Source: Brasenia schreberi (lineage: Eukaryota; Streptophyta; Magnoliopsida; Nymphaeales; Cabombaceae). From it: a stretch of DNA of 64,000 nt. Positions 38,150-49,905 of the stretch are shown here, one piece after another. Each line of letters starts with the position of its first letter. The first letter of the stretch is position 1. The notes below the pieces were generated by a model. The model saw only the letters and a program-made list of their open reading frames with translations, did no database searches and had not been told where the DNA came from. Location: contig JAYKKT010000064.1 in the NCBI GenBank assembly GCA_036023115.1, forward strand, positions 9,446,001 through 9,510,000, written 5' to 3'. The position numbers were made by a program, and so were the translations under genes.

Positions 38150-39375
38150 AGATGAACAACAACAACTAAGCCTTTTCCCATACTAGATGGGGTCGGCTAC
38201 ATGGATTCTTTGTTTCCATAGATCCCTATCGTGTGCCATGTTAGTAGTTAACTCACAATAAGCTACATCATTCTTTATTGTTTTTTCCAACACTTTTGTG
38301 GTCGTCCTCTACCTCTTTTAATACTTTTCAAATTTAGTGTTTCATACCTTCTTACAGGTTCCTCTCTTTTGATATTCTTTGTATATGTTCAAACCATCTT
38401 AAACGATATTCTCTCATTTTATCCTCTATTGGTGCCACTCCTAATTTGTTTCTAATAACCTCATTATGTATAAGGTCTTTTCTTGTAGGACCACTCATCC
38501 ATCTCAACATCTTCATTTCTGTCACAGACATCTTTTGTACATGTTAATGATTAACTGCCCAACACTCAGAACCATAAAACATGGCAGGCCTAATTGCTGC
38601 TCTATAATATTTACCTTTTAACTTTAATGGTATCTTCTTATCACAAAAAATACCTGATGCTCCTTTTCATTTTAACGAACTAGCATTAATTCTATGCGTA
38701 ACATCTCCATCAATTCTTCCATCATTATGAAAAATTGATCCTAAGTATTTAAAACTTTCCTTTTGGGGGATGCAATGTGTGCCAATTTTAATTTCTATGC
38801 CCCATGAAGTAACCAAATGATCAAACTTACATTCCATATATTCTGTCTTTGTTCTACTAAGTCGGAGGCCTTTGCTTTCTAATGTTTCTCTCCATAGTTC
38901 TAATTTTCTATTAACTTTTTTCCTTAGACTCCTCCGCTAACACAATGTCATCTACAAATAACATACACCACAATACTTCATCTTGAATATGTTTTGTTAA
39001 CTCATCAATCACCATTCTAAATAAGTATGGACTTAAAGTTGATCCTTGATGTAACCCAATATTAACTTCAAAGAAGTCTATCATTCCTTCACGAGTCCTC
39101 ACACATGTTTTTGCATCGTACATGTCTCTTATAAGGTTAACATATGTCAATGGGATAACTCTTTTTTCCAAAGTTCTCCAAAGAACCTCCCTCGGTACCC
39201 TATTATAAGCTTTTCTAAATCAATAAATATCATGTGAAGGTCTTTCTTTTTTGTTCTGAAATATTCCATAAGACGTCTCAAAAGGTGAATCGCTTTAAAA
39301 GTAGATATGCCTGGCATGAATCTAAATTGGTTCTCTGTTGTACTTGATACTTGTCTTAACCTATCTTCTTATAGA
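38150..39375 (-). mobile_element. RTE LINE, copy 6, 5'-truncated
   Basis: Starts with the AAC-rich tail (gaacaacaacaactaagcc) and extends through the RT C-terminal half to about 39375. The RT reads [20 protein letters not shown] and [13 protein letters not shown], so the catalytic box is VDD rather than the family's ADD. Stops and frameshifts are present. It lies in the LRAT intron in the same sense as that gene. Confidence 0.9.
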
Positions 39376-39840
39376 TGATCACAAAGCAAAATACTGCACA
39401 TATATTAATGTGGCATATTTTCTACAATCTTGTTCAAGAAAGTTTAAACACTGAAAACATGATAGACCCGCTTCTTTCTCTGATGGTCTTAGCATGAAAG
39501 TGCAAGATCTCCTATGCTAAAAGATTTTTCAACTTTTCTCCCCACTGCCGAAAAGAGGGCCACCACCATATGGCTATGAACAGAAGAACCCTCAACTTGC
39601 AACTGTACCAGTTGAGTAATTGTATTTGACACAGATGCTAAGCCTTCTACTTAAGACCAATTAACCAATTTGGTTCAACCACGAACTTGGTTAGGTGCGG
39701 ATGCAAATGACATCTTAAAAGAATGGTGAGAACTGACAACGACCTTAGCAAGACTTCAAACCCAAAAGTTCTCAGTTTTACAGCAACAGAATCCATCAAT
39801 GAAGCTACTGCATTTGACCCAAACACTAAAACCTATATTG

Positions 39841-40749
39841 TGCTGGAGTCGAGCTCTTATAGGTGGCATGGTTCTTGAAAGCCAAGAGATCAAATTTAAC
39901 CTCCTAAAAAAATGTTAGGATAACATTATTCTTCGAGACGTGATAAACACTAACCTTTAGGTTTATTTGTCGCCATCGGTATCAAATAACCGAATGCAAT
40001 CGATCTTGACAAACATCTTTAGGATGCAACGAAGACCCTCGGTTCGTTTTGCCCAAACACAACCAAGTCATAGACAATTCGGCAAAGTAAAGATGATGTT
40101 GCAAACCCAATTAGCGCTACAATTAGACTTCCAAGCTCTCTTGGAAACTATGTAGGAAAGGACTCACAAAATAAGAGAAAAGTTGGATGAATCTTGTTTA
40201 CAATACTATTATATATAAACATGATGATGATGTATAATGAATATAATTGCCACTCAAAAATATGCTATAAGATGGATGCTAAATGCTCAAGAGTTAATTC
40301 CATTTCATATGATGCTAATAAGCACATTATCACTAAAGTAAATGGGTTTTTATGCCAAAATATGGCTGAAAATTTCTCAAGAGTTACAGTCACTACATGT
40401 GCTATTAATGAACATAATTATCACTTAAGTGACTTTTAATACCACATAACTGGAAAAGACTCAAGAGTTACAACCACTACATATGCTATTAACGAGCACA
40501 ATTATCACTTAAATGGCTTTTAACACCACAATATAACTGAAAAAGACTCAAGAGTTACAACCACTACATGTCCTACTAAGAAAGTAGCTATTAATGCCAC
40601 AAACATTCTCAAAATGTTAATGAGTTTTAACCACTATATTTACTACTAATAAACACAATTATCACTTAAGTGGCTACTAATGCCACAACATACCTGCACC
40701 CATAATTTTACCAAACATATATTTTGATATTTTGAAAATACACCCAACA
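39841..40749 (-). repeat. 3' LTR of Copia-1
   Basis: Begins tgctggagtcgagctcttat and ends cccaaca. The interval 40230-40690 is made of four to five degenerate repeats of about 87 bp, each with gagttacaaccactacat-type and cacaattatcacttaa-type words. The same array is in the 5' LTR (58560-58990). Confidence 0.85.
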
Positions 40750-41558
40750 ATCCCCCACCATTTTCAAAATATATTTGAAAAAATCATCATTTTGAAAAAT
40801 CTTATAGTTTTGATAAAGTATCTTACTATCTCACAATTTGAACTTTTACCTAGCAAAACATTGGTTTCACTCATTCAAATTAAATAATAGAAAAGCTTTG
40901 AACTATCCAATCCATTTGAATAAGTGTGCATGTTTCACATATAGTATATGTCATGTTTCAATTGACACATTTTTATAAGCCTTTTGTCCGATATCCTTTT
41001 TCACAAGTGCTCTAAGAGTTAAGCCCAAGACGGTAAAAAGTGACCCTACTCTACAATCACATAGGTAGACTATAAAAAGTGTTTTGTATAAGCACTTTAG
41101 CATATATGTATATATGTTATAGGTGCTTTATTGGACCAAATACCTTTTCTTTCATATATTTATTTAGTTGGTACTTACAATCACTCTAATGATATACTTT
41201 AACTCATTGAACTCAAGACTTGATGTTACTCAAAGTGTGAGTCAAGGTTCCATAGTTGGTGATCTTATAAACCGGGCTTAGACCCATCCCAATTGATGCC
41301 TTTTCACATTAAATCGTGAAAGGGTATGCAAGATTTAACTCTAATCTTATATAGATAATGAAAATTACTCAACTCTTTATACGATCTTTAGCATAGCTAT
41401 GTCTTAGAACAATATTTCTAGATTTTCCATTAAATGTTTGACAATAAGCCTTTGATAATGTACTTTGGCTATCACGATATGGGTGACATAGGTTTTGGCC
41501 ATATCAAAATATCATGAAGCATATTTCTTAACCATTTTGCTTCTTTACTTGTTGAAAC

Positions 41559-42643
41559 CTATGTTATCAATAACGCACTATAGTGTTCGCTATAGCGAAT
41601 TTGCGGCCCTTTGGCCACTATATCAATGGCAGAATAACAATCGTCCCTCAAGGCCGTTATTAGCACCATACTATAACACTAATAGCATAAATACCTAATT
41701 CCCAAACCTATATTACGTCGATTCTCCTCCCCTCTCATGCTTTCCATTCTCTCCTCCCTTACATTGCCACCAATGTCTCTATCTCAGCAAAGGCTAGAAG
41801 GCTCTCTCTTAGTCTTATGGATGGTCTCTCTCTCATGTAGCTCCCATACCACCACCGCCGCCAACAAGACTCCTATGGGTTGCAACTTCCATTGTTGTCA
41901 CCCCACCTCTACCATCTTTCTCTTTCTTCTCTCTCTCTCTCTCTCATAACCTCCATAAACTTCAATTTGTGGGTCGACCCCCTGGCCACTCAAGTTATTA
42001 CACTTTGTGCAACTCCTTATAATTTTGCCATTACATAGAACTATACGTCATGTATGCAATATGAAAAAATAGTTGGTGTTAATATAATATTAATGCTAGT
42101 TACATCATGTTTTCTCATAAAATCATTTAACATCATAAATAAATTTGTTTATATTTAAATTTTTTAAAGTAGAACAAAACAAGCAATGGTAGATCTACCT
42201 AAGCCAAGGTGATACTCAAGCCAATGCAACCTAAAGAGTACACGAAAATTTTCAAGGGTCAATCGTGTAAGTGACAACTCTCCTCGCTATAAGGTTGACC
42301 CAGGTAAAGGTCATATGTTCACTACTTAGAATAATGTCATAATAACTTGATTATATTTATGCTTTTGTTTTTTAGTTTAAGTTTAACAATTCAATATCCT
42401 TGTGTCACATGAAATTTGTTGTTATGGTTCTTAAAAATTGTTTATTTAGTTTGATTCATATTTATAAATATGGTAGTTATGTGTTTCTTGATATTTCTTA
42501 AAAATTACAGAATCTATTATATATATATATATATATTATTTTTTAATCATAAATAAAATTGTATCGCTAAATCTGCTATATCTCCGTTACCGTTATATTA
42601 GGGGTAACTGCTAATAGCCCGCTAACTGCTATTGATAACATAG
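41559..42643. mobile_element. Non-autonomous hAT-type element in Copia-1 RNase H
   Basis: 1085 bp with terminal inverted repeats CTATGTTATCAATA / TATTGATAACATAG and subterminal GCTATAGCG-type words. Flanks GTTGAAAC (41551-41558) and ATCGAGGC (42644-42651) match at four of eight positions and differ only by transitions at the others. Removing the element and one flank leaves the RNase H reading frame continuous across the junction. This fits an 8-bp target duplication. No transposase is encoded. Confidence 0.75.
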
Positions 42644-45600
42644 ATCGAGGCTAAAACTACGAACTCGACAACCATGGTATAATCGGCTATGCATGTTTGC
42701 TTATTGGAACCCCAAGAGATGACACCCACCAATAGTAAAGATCTAGGTAGCTAACCCAATTAGCATCCAAATATCCTTTTAAAATTGAAGGACTTCCACT
42801 ATAGATTAAGTTATAGTAAGTATTTTAATACTCGATGAAGACCATGCCAGTGGTTCTTACTTGATTCCTTGTATATCGACTCAATCTACCCACTGCATAT
42901 GCAATGTCAAGTTGCGTACATGTCATAATATACATCAAGCAACTGATAATTTTAGCATACTCTACCACAAGACATCTTTTGTTTGATACCAACTTAATGT
43001 ATAAATCAAATGGAGAAGAAACAAGATAACAACCAAAATAATCAATTTTTTTTTAGAACGTTTTCAATATAATACGTTTGAGTAAGCCCTATATTGTTCC
43101 CTTCTCTTGTTATTCTAATATTTAAAATAACATCTACTTCTCTCATGTCTTTCATGTCAAAATTACTAGAAAAAAACTTTTTAACATTTTCAACTTCTTT
43201 AAGATCAGTTCAAAAAATGAGCATGTTTTTAACATATAAAGAAATCAAATAATCTATTCCATTATAAAATTTACTATAAACACATTTGTTTCATTCATTT
43301 ATTTTAAAACCATTTACAATTAATTTTAAATCCGCCCATGTAAGGGATCACCCTTGCATTGCCGGTCCCAAGCTCGGATAAAGGAGGAGGGTTGTGTTAG
43401 GCTTCCGACAGCCAGCGTAAAACTTCGTCGGATTTTTACATGGATTTCAAAAATTATGAGCATTGCTTTGGGGCATCCCTGCCTAGCGACGTGCTGCAGA
43501 GCCCGAATGCAATAAGAAGTAAGCAAGGGCCACTACATTTTCACCCAAATGTAGTGAATCAATTGCAGAGAGGGTTCCCACATCATGGACGGGTGTGGGT
43601 AAAGAAGTTAGTTCCGCTATATTGCCGCCCGAATGTAGTGAAAAATTTTTAGAGAGGGTTTCCGCATTTTGAATATGGACGGATGCGAGGGGTAAGGAAG
43701 CTAGTCCTAGATAATAAGATTCGTATTGGTTCTTGGAATATAAGAACATTATCGGGTAAGCTAATGGAGGTGGTAGATACTATGATTCGGAGAAAGATTC
43801 ATATTCTATGTTTACAAGAGACAAAATGGGTTGGAGAAAAAGCAAAGGAGATAGAGGATACATGTTTTAAATTATGGTACTCAGGTAAAGAAAAGGCTCG
43901 AAACGGAGTTGGTATTATCATAAATAAAGATTTAAAAGAGAGTGTAGTAGACATACAATGATATGATGACCGAATCATGATGTTGAAATTAGTGTTAGGA
44001 GCAGAGGTTTGAATGTAGTTTGTGCTTACGCACCCCAAGTAGGACTAGAAGATAGTATAAAGAGTTTTTTGGGAAGAGTTAGATAAGGTGTTTCAAAAGA
44101 TTCCACGAAGCGAGATGATTTGTTTAGGAGGAGATTTAAATGGACATGTCGGTAAAGAGGCATTAGGATATCAAAGGATTCATGGAAACTTTGGTTTTGG
44201 GGATATAAACGAGGAAGGTAGGGAGATCTTAAATTTTGCTATGTCATTTGATCTCTTTATAGTCAATACAATCTTCAAAAAATGAGATGAACATTTAATT
44301 ACTTATAAGAGTGGCTTATCACAAACACAAATTGATTACTTTATTTGTAAAAAAAAGATAGAGCGTGTTGTAAAGATTATAAGGCAATTCCAGGAGAAAG
44401 CTTAACCACCCAACATCGACTTTTAGTTATGGATTTACAAATAAAAAAATGGACAAAGAAGAAAAGAGTGCATTGAGCTATTCGGACTAAATGGTGGAAC
44501 CTCAAAAGCGAGAAAGAAGATATATTTAAACAGAAAATCCTTCAAGGAGATGTTTGGAATTATGTTGGCACACCCTGTGATATGTGGAACAATATGGCTA
44601 TACATATTAGGAAAGTGGCGAAAGATGTGTTAGGGGTATCTAAGGGAGGTGTACCGGCACAAAAAGAAGCTTGGTGGTGGAGTGAAGTAGTACAAAATAA
44701 AATCAAGGCAAAGAGGGCATGCTACAAATTACATTATGCTAAGAAAACTAGTGAAACTTTAGAAGCTTATAAGAAAGCAAAGAAGGAAGCGAAAAAGGCT
44801 GTTAGTGAAGCAAAAGCTAAGATTTGTGATGACTTATATAAAAAACTCAACTCAAAAGAGGGTGAAAGAGATATTTTTAGGATAGCTAGGGCTAGAGATA
44901 AGAAAACTAAAGATCTTAATTATGTTAGATGCATAAAAGACGATGATGAAAAAATTCTAGTGGCAAATGATGATAGAAAACTATTTTTATAATCTTTTTA
45001 ATGAAAATAAAGATGTTAGTATTAGTTTAGGAGATTTAGCCAAGTCAAAAAAGTATATAAACCACAATTTCTACCGACGTATTCAAAAGAATGAAGTCAA
45101 AGAGGCTCTTAAACATATAAAGAGTGGTAAATCGGTAGGACCAGATAATATTCCTATAGAAGTTTGGAAATACTAAGAGAAAAAGGAATCACTCACAAGA
45201 CTATCTAATGAAATATGGAAAAACCAAAAGATACCCAAGGAATGGAGAGCAAGTACACTTATACCCATATATAAGAACAAGGGAGACATTCAAAATTGTG
45301 TGAATTATCGAGGTATCAAGTTAATGAGTCATACTATGAAATTATGGGAAAGAATTATCGAATGTAGGTTAAGACAAGTATCAAGTACAATAGAGAACCA
45401 ATTTGGATTCATGCCAGGCAGATCTACTATTGAAGCGATTCACCTTTTGAGACGTCTTATGGAACATTTTAGAGCAAAAAAGAAAGACCTTCACATGATA
45501 TTTATTGATCTAGAAAAAGCTTATGATAGGGTACCGAGGGAGGTTCTTTGGAGAACTTTAGAAAAAAGAGGTATCCCATTGACATATATTAACCTTATAA

Positions 45601-45884
45601 GAGACATGTATGATGGTGCAAAAACATGTGTGAGGACTCATGAAGGAACGAGAGACTTCTTTGAAGTTAATATTGGGTTACATCAAGGATCAACTTTAAG
45701 TCCATACTTATTTAGAATGGTGATGGATGAGTTAACAAAACATATTCAAGATGAAGTACCTTGGTGTATGTTATTTGCAGATGACATTGTATTAGTGGAG
45801 GAGTCTATGGAAAAAGTTAATAGAAAATTGGAACTATGGAGAGAAACATTAGAAAGCAAAGGCCTCCGACTTAGTAGAACAAAG

Positions 45885-48800
45885 CAGTGTTATCCGTACG
45901 ATACGGTGTGATACGTATCGTATCGTGCACGATACGATACGGGGCCCCGTATCGTAGGTGCGGGCGTATCGCACCGTATCATGCGATACGGCCCGTATCG
46001 CACGATACGCCCTGGGACCCTTATAAAGGGTCCCGGCCCGAGAGAAACCCGCGATTTTTTACGGGTTTCCTCTCTCCTTTTGGATTCCTCAAGCTCCCTA
46101 AGAGTCGGTTTTCGCCTCCTTGGTGTTCAAAGCTCTAAAATCGTGCCCTACGGTGTCCGTCTAAGCCTCCAAACTCGGATTTAGGTATATTTTTAATATT
46201 TTTCCATTTTTTTCCTTTATATTTATTATTTTTTTGTGTTATTTCGTTTTTTTTAATGACAAAATATAAAGTTATTAAGTGTGTGTATACGATTTTTATT
46301 GCATTCATGAAGTGGGAGACACTCGATTTGAGTGTTATTTGAAGATTGGGGGATTTACGAAGTGCTTTTATTTTCAGGTTTTTGTTTGAATTAAAGTACT
46401 CCATTAAGATGGCAGGAAGGGGTGGTAGAGACTCTCATTCAAAGTCTGATGATCCGGCATGGCAATGGGGTATACCAGTTGAGGGTTCAAGGTTAAAAAT
46501 CAGATGTTTAGTTTGTGAAAAGGTGGTTAGTGGTGGAATTTCAAGGTTGAAACACCACCTAGCAGGAACTAGGAAAGAAGTTGCTCCATGCACAGGCAGA
46601 GTTAGAAGTGTGCCATAAGGTATTAAATGGCAATGCTTGCAGATGATTGAGAGCATACAGGAAAGGAGACAACAAAAGGATGATTTCCAAATGTGTGAAG
46701 AAGCTGATGATGCTACTGCCACTGGAGTTGGATTCACTGATAGTTTGCCTTACCTAGCAGAGGAAAGAGGGTTGCAGTTGAAGACTTTGGAGGTGGTAGA
46801 AGAGGAAGTTCAGGAAGGAGTAGAGGAAGAGCTTCTTCTTCTAGTATACATTCGTTCTTTCCTCCTTCCACTACACCTGGTACTCAGTCAGGAATTCGTG
46901 CTGCTATGGCTTCAGAACAACTGCACGATCAAGCAGACCTTGCAGTGGGCAGATGATTTTATGATGCATACATTCCATTTAATGCAACAAACAGTTTTCA
47001 TTTTCAAGCAATGGCAGATGCAATTGCTAACATTGGTCCAGGATACAGGATGCCCTCTTATCAGAAGTTGAGAGGGAAGATATTAGATCAGACCGTGATT
47101 GAAGTGCAGTAATACTGTTCGACTTTGAGACAATCGTGGAAGGAAACAGGATGCACTATCATGGCAGATGGATGGACCGATTGGCGAGGAAGGACATTGC
47201 TAAACTTTCTTGTATATTGTCCTAAAGGACTCATGTTTTTTAGATCTCTAGATATGTCAGAGGAGAGACACACTACAGAGATCCTACGAGAGGAATTTGA
47301 TAAGGTTATATAGGAGGTTGAGCTAGAAAATGTAGTTCAATTGATTACAGATAATGCAGCTAACTACAAAGCAGCTGAAAAGGAGTTAGCTGATATTTAT
47401 GGGACTTTCTATTGGACACCATGTACAACCCATTGTTTAGATCTCATCCTCGAGGACATTGGTGAGATGGATGAAATAAAGGCAGCAACTGAGTGTTGCC
47501 AAGATATTACAAAATTCATTTACAACCATGCATTTGTTTTGTGTATGATGAGGAGATACACAGAAGGTGCAGAGCTTCTTCGCACAGCTGCAACTCGGTT
47601 TGCAACAAACTTCTTATATGTACAGAGTATTGTGAGACAGAAGCAAGCTTTAAAGAGAATGTTCTCCTCAGATGAGTGGCAACAATTTGCAGAGTTGCCA
47701 CAAAACAGAAGGAACAGAAAGTTAAATGAGATTACAGAAACGGTTTTTAGAAGTTCATTTTAGAATGCATGTATCAGATTATTGAAAATTACTTGTCCTT
47801 TAGTGAAAGTTTTGAGATTGGCTGACAGCGAAGAGAAACCATCTATGGGCTACCTTTATGAAGCCATGGACAGGGCAAAAGAAGCGATCAGAAATAACTT
47901 TAATGGAAAAAAAAGAGATTATGTGCCGTGTGAAAAATAATTGATAGTAGATAGAATAAACAATTGCATCAGCCTATTCATGCAGCAACCTACTATCTAA
48001 ACCCATCATTGAGGTACTCAACAACCTTCAAAAGGGACGGTGAGGTTAATCGAGGAATCATTGAATGCATCGACAGATTAGTCCCTGATGAGAGCATAGT
48101 AGATACGATACATCGAGAGATGGAGATATATGATAATGCTCTTCACTTGATGGGTTTGCCTGTTGCAATTCGCAACCGCTCTACGATGCGCCCAGGTACA
48201 TTGTTTATTTTCATATTTAAGTTGCATCTTACATTACTGTGGATTATTATGTTTCTAATGTTTATATTTTTTTTACAGATGTTTGGTGGAACAGGTTTGG
48301 AAGTGATTGTCCAAACCTTAGAGATTTTGCAGTTAGAGTCTTAAGCCAAACCTGTAGTGCAACAGGTTGTGAAAGAAATTGGAGTGTTTTTTAACACATC
48401 CATACAAAAAAGCGCAAGAGTTGGAACACAAAAGGCTTAATGATTTGGTTTATATTCGTTGTAACATGCGCCTTCGTGAAAGGTAATGTATTACTTTCAA
48501 ATTTTCAATTCGATATTATTTAACTTCAATTTTCAATTGTTAATATTACTTACTAATTGTTTATCTTTGTTTGTATCGTAGGCAATTAAAAAAAGTAAAT
48601 AGAGAAGAAAGTCAGTTCGATCTAATAAGTTTGGATAATTTTGATATATTAGAAGATTGGGTTATGGAAGACACTGAAGAAAATACCCTCCTAACAGAAG
48701 AAGACGTTGCCTGAATTAATTTGGAAGGAGCGCAACAACATTATGGAGATGAAGAATTTGATTTTGAAGAAGAAGGTATGGGCGTGGCTGATGATGATGA

Positions 48801-49186
48801 GGATCTACAACAAGGAGAAGATGAAGATTATTTAGTTGATGATTCTGATTATAATTTGTAAAATGTAACATTATATGTAACTGTAGTGTACTGTAAAGTG
48901 TAAACTATGTCTGTATTTTATTTTTTTGATTCAAAATATGTAAATTTGGATGCAATTGTTCAATGCTGAATGCTCAATCTGTACTAAACTTATATTATAT
49001 GAATTTAAAGCAATTATCAGATTTTTCCTAATTTTTTCTGATTTTTTTCGATTTTTTACTATTTTTTATTAATTTTTGATTAATTTTTAATTAATTTTTA
49101 TATTATTTTAATATTAAGATACGATACAATACGCCCGTATCGTGGAGCCCAGCGATACACGATACGATACGCATCAGACAACACTG
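45885..49186 (+). mobile_element. hAT transposon (hAT-1) nested in RTE copy 7
   Basis: 3302 bp with a perfect 8-bp duplication GAACAAAG (45877-45884 and 49187-49194). Ends CAGTGTTATCCG and, inverted, CAGTGTTGTCTG. Near both ends lie dense GATACG/CGTATC words. The transposase runs 46409-48861 and is interrupted. It has a BED zinc finger (CLVCEKVVSGGISRLKHHLAG), a DUF659-type core (TIMADGWTDWRGRTLLNF, LITDNAANYKAAEKELAD, TPCTTHCLDLILEDIG), a later part with KRMFSSDEWQQF, a C-terminal dimerization region with ELEHKRLNDLVYIRCNMRL, and an acidic tail. Several stops and frameshifts make it non-autonomous today. Confidence 0.95.
46409..48861 (+). pseudogene. hAT transposase remnant
   Basis: Starts at MAGRGGRDSHSKSDDPAWQW. 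The BED finger has Cys-x2-Cys and a downstream His/Cys pair. In-frame stops interrupt the sequence after RVRSVP, after EEFDKVI, after the FRSSF segment and elsewhere. An intron-like gap lies near 48196-48279 (gtacat...tttttttacag), with a second gap at about 48483-48582 in the C-terminal part. The family excises and reinserts DNA in the nucleus, making 8-bp duplications, as seen here. Confidence 0.85.
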
Positions 49187-49905
49187 GAACAAAGATAGAA
49201 TATATGAAATGTAAGTTTGATCATTTGGCTACTTCAAAGGACAGAAATTAAAATTGGCACACATTGCATTCCCCAAAAGGAAAGTTTTAAATACCTAGGG
49301 TCAATTTTTCAAAGTGATGGAAGAATTGATGGAGATGTTACACATAGAATTAATGCTGGTTGGTTAAAATGGAGAGGAGCATAAGGTATTCTTTGTGATA
49401 AGATGATACCATTAAAATTAAAAGGTAAATATTATAGAGCAGCAATTAGGCATGCCATGTTTTATGGTTGTGAGTGTTGGGCAGTTAATCATCAACATGT
49501 ACAAAAGATGTCTGTGACAGAGATGAAGATGTTGAGATGGATGAGTGGTCATACAAGAAAAGACCGTATACATAATGAGGTTATTAGAAACAAATTAGGA
49601 GTGGCACCAATAGAGGATAAAATGAGAACATCGTTTAAGATGGTTTGGACATATAGAAAGAAGATCAAAAGAAGAACCTGTAAGAAGGTTAGAAAAACTA
49701 AATTTGGAAAGTATTAAAAGAGGAAGAGGACGACCACAAAAGTATTGGAAAGAAACAATAAAGAATGATCTAGCTTATTGGGAGTTAATTGCTAACATGA
49801 CACACGATAGGGATCTGTGGAAACAAAGAATCCATGTAGCCGACCCTGTCTAGCATGGGAAAAGGCTTAGTTGTTGTTGTTGTACAATTAATTTTCCTTA
49901 AAAAT

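Larger units (their letters stand above)
43328..49882 (+). mobile_element. RTE LINE, copy 7, full length, interrupted by a hAT
   Basis: Flanked by a perfect 13-bp duplication TACAATTAATTTT (43315-43327 and 49883-49895). About 3.24 kb after removing the hAT and its duplication. It starts with a ccgcccatgtaagg leader. Endonuclease: IRIGSWNIRTLSGK and HILCLQETKW at 43710-43830, then GGDLNGHVG near 44130. Linker 44580-44990. [34 protein letters not shown] and MLFADDIVL at 45500-45790. After the hAT come the RT tail and 3' end, ending in TTG repeats at 49870-49882. Its catalytic FADD is intact, unlike the other copies, but frameshifts and stops make it inactive. Confidence 0.93.

Noticed and set aside
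38911..39171. Reverse transcriptase open frame as a possible domesticated host gene
   Set aside because: It continues into a decayed RTE copy with the usual AAC tail. No sign of selection.
40230..40690. Regularly spaced repeats as a CRISPR-like array
   Set aside because: Repeats are degenerate, spacers are not unique, and the locus is an LTR in a plant genome.
41737..41949. 70-codon open frame in the small hAT-type element
   Set aside because: No transposase or captured-gene similarity recognised. CT-rich composition explains it.
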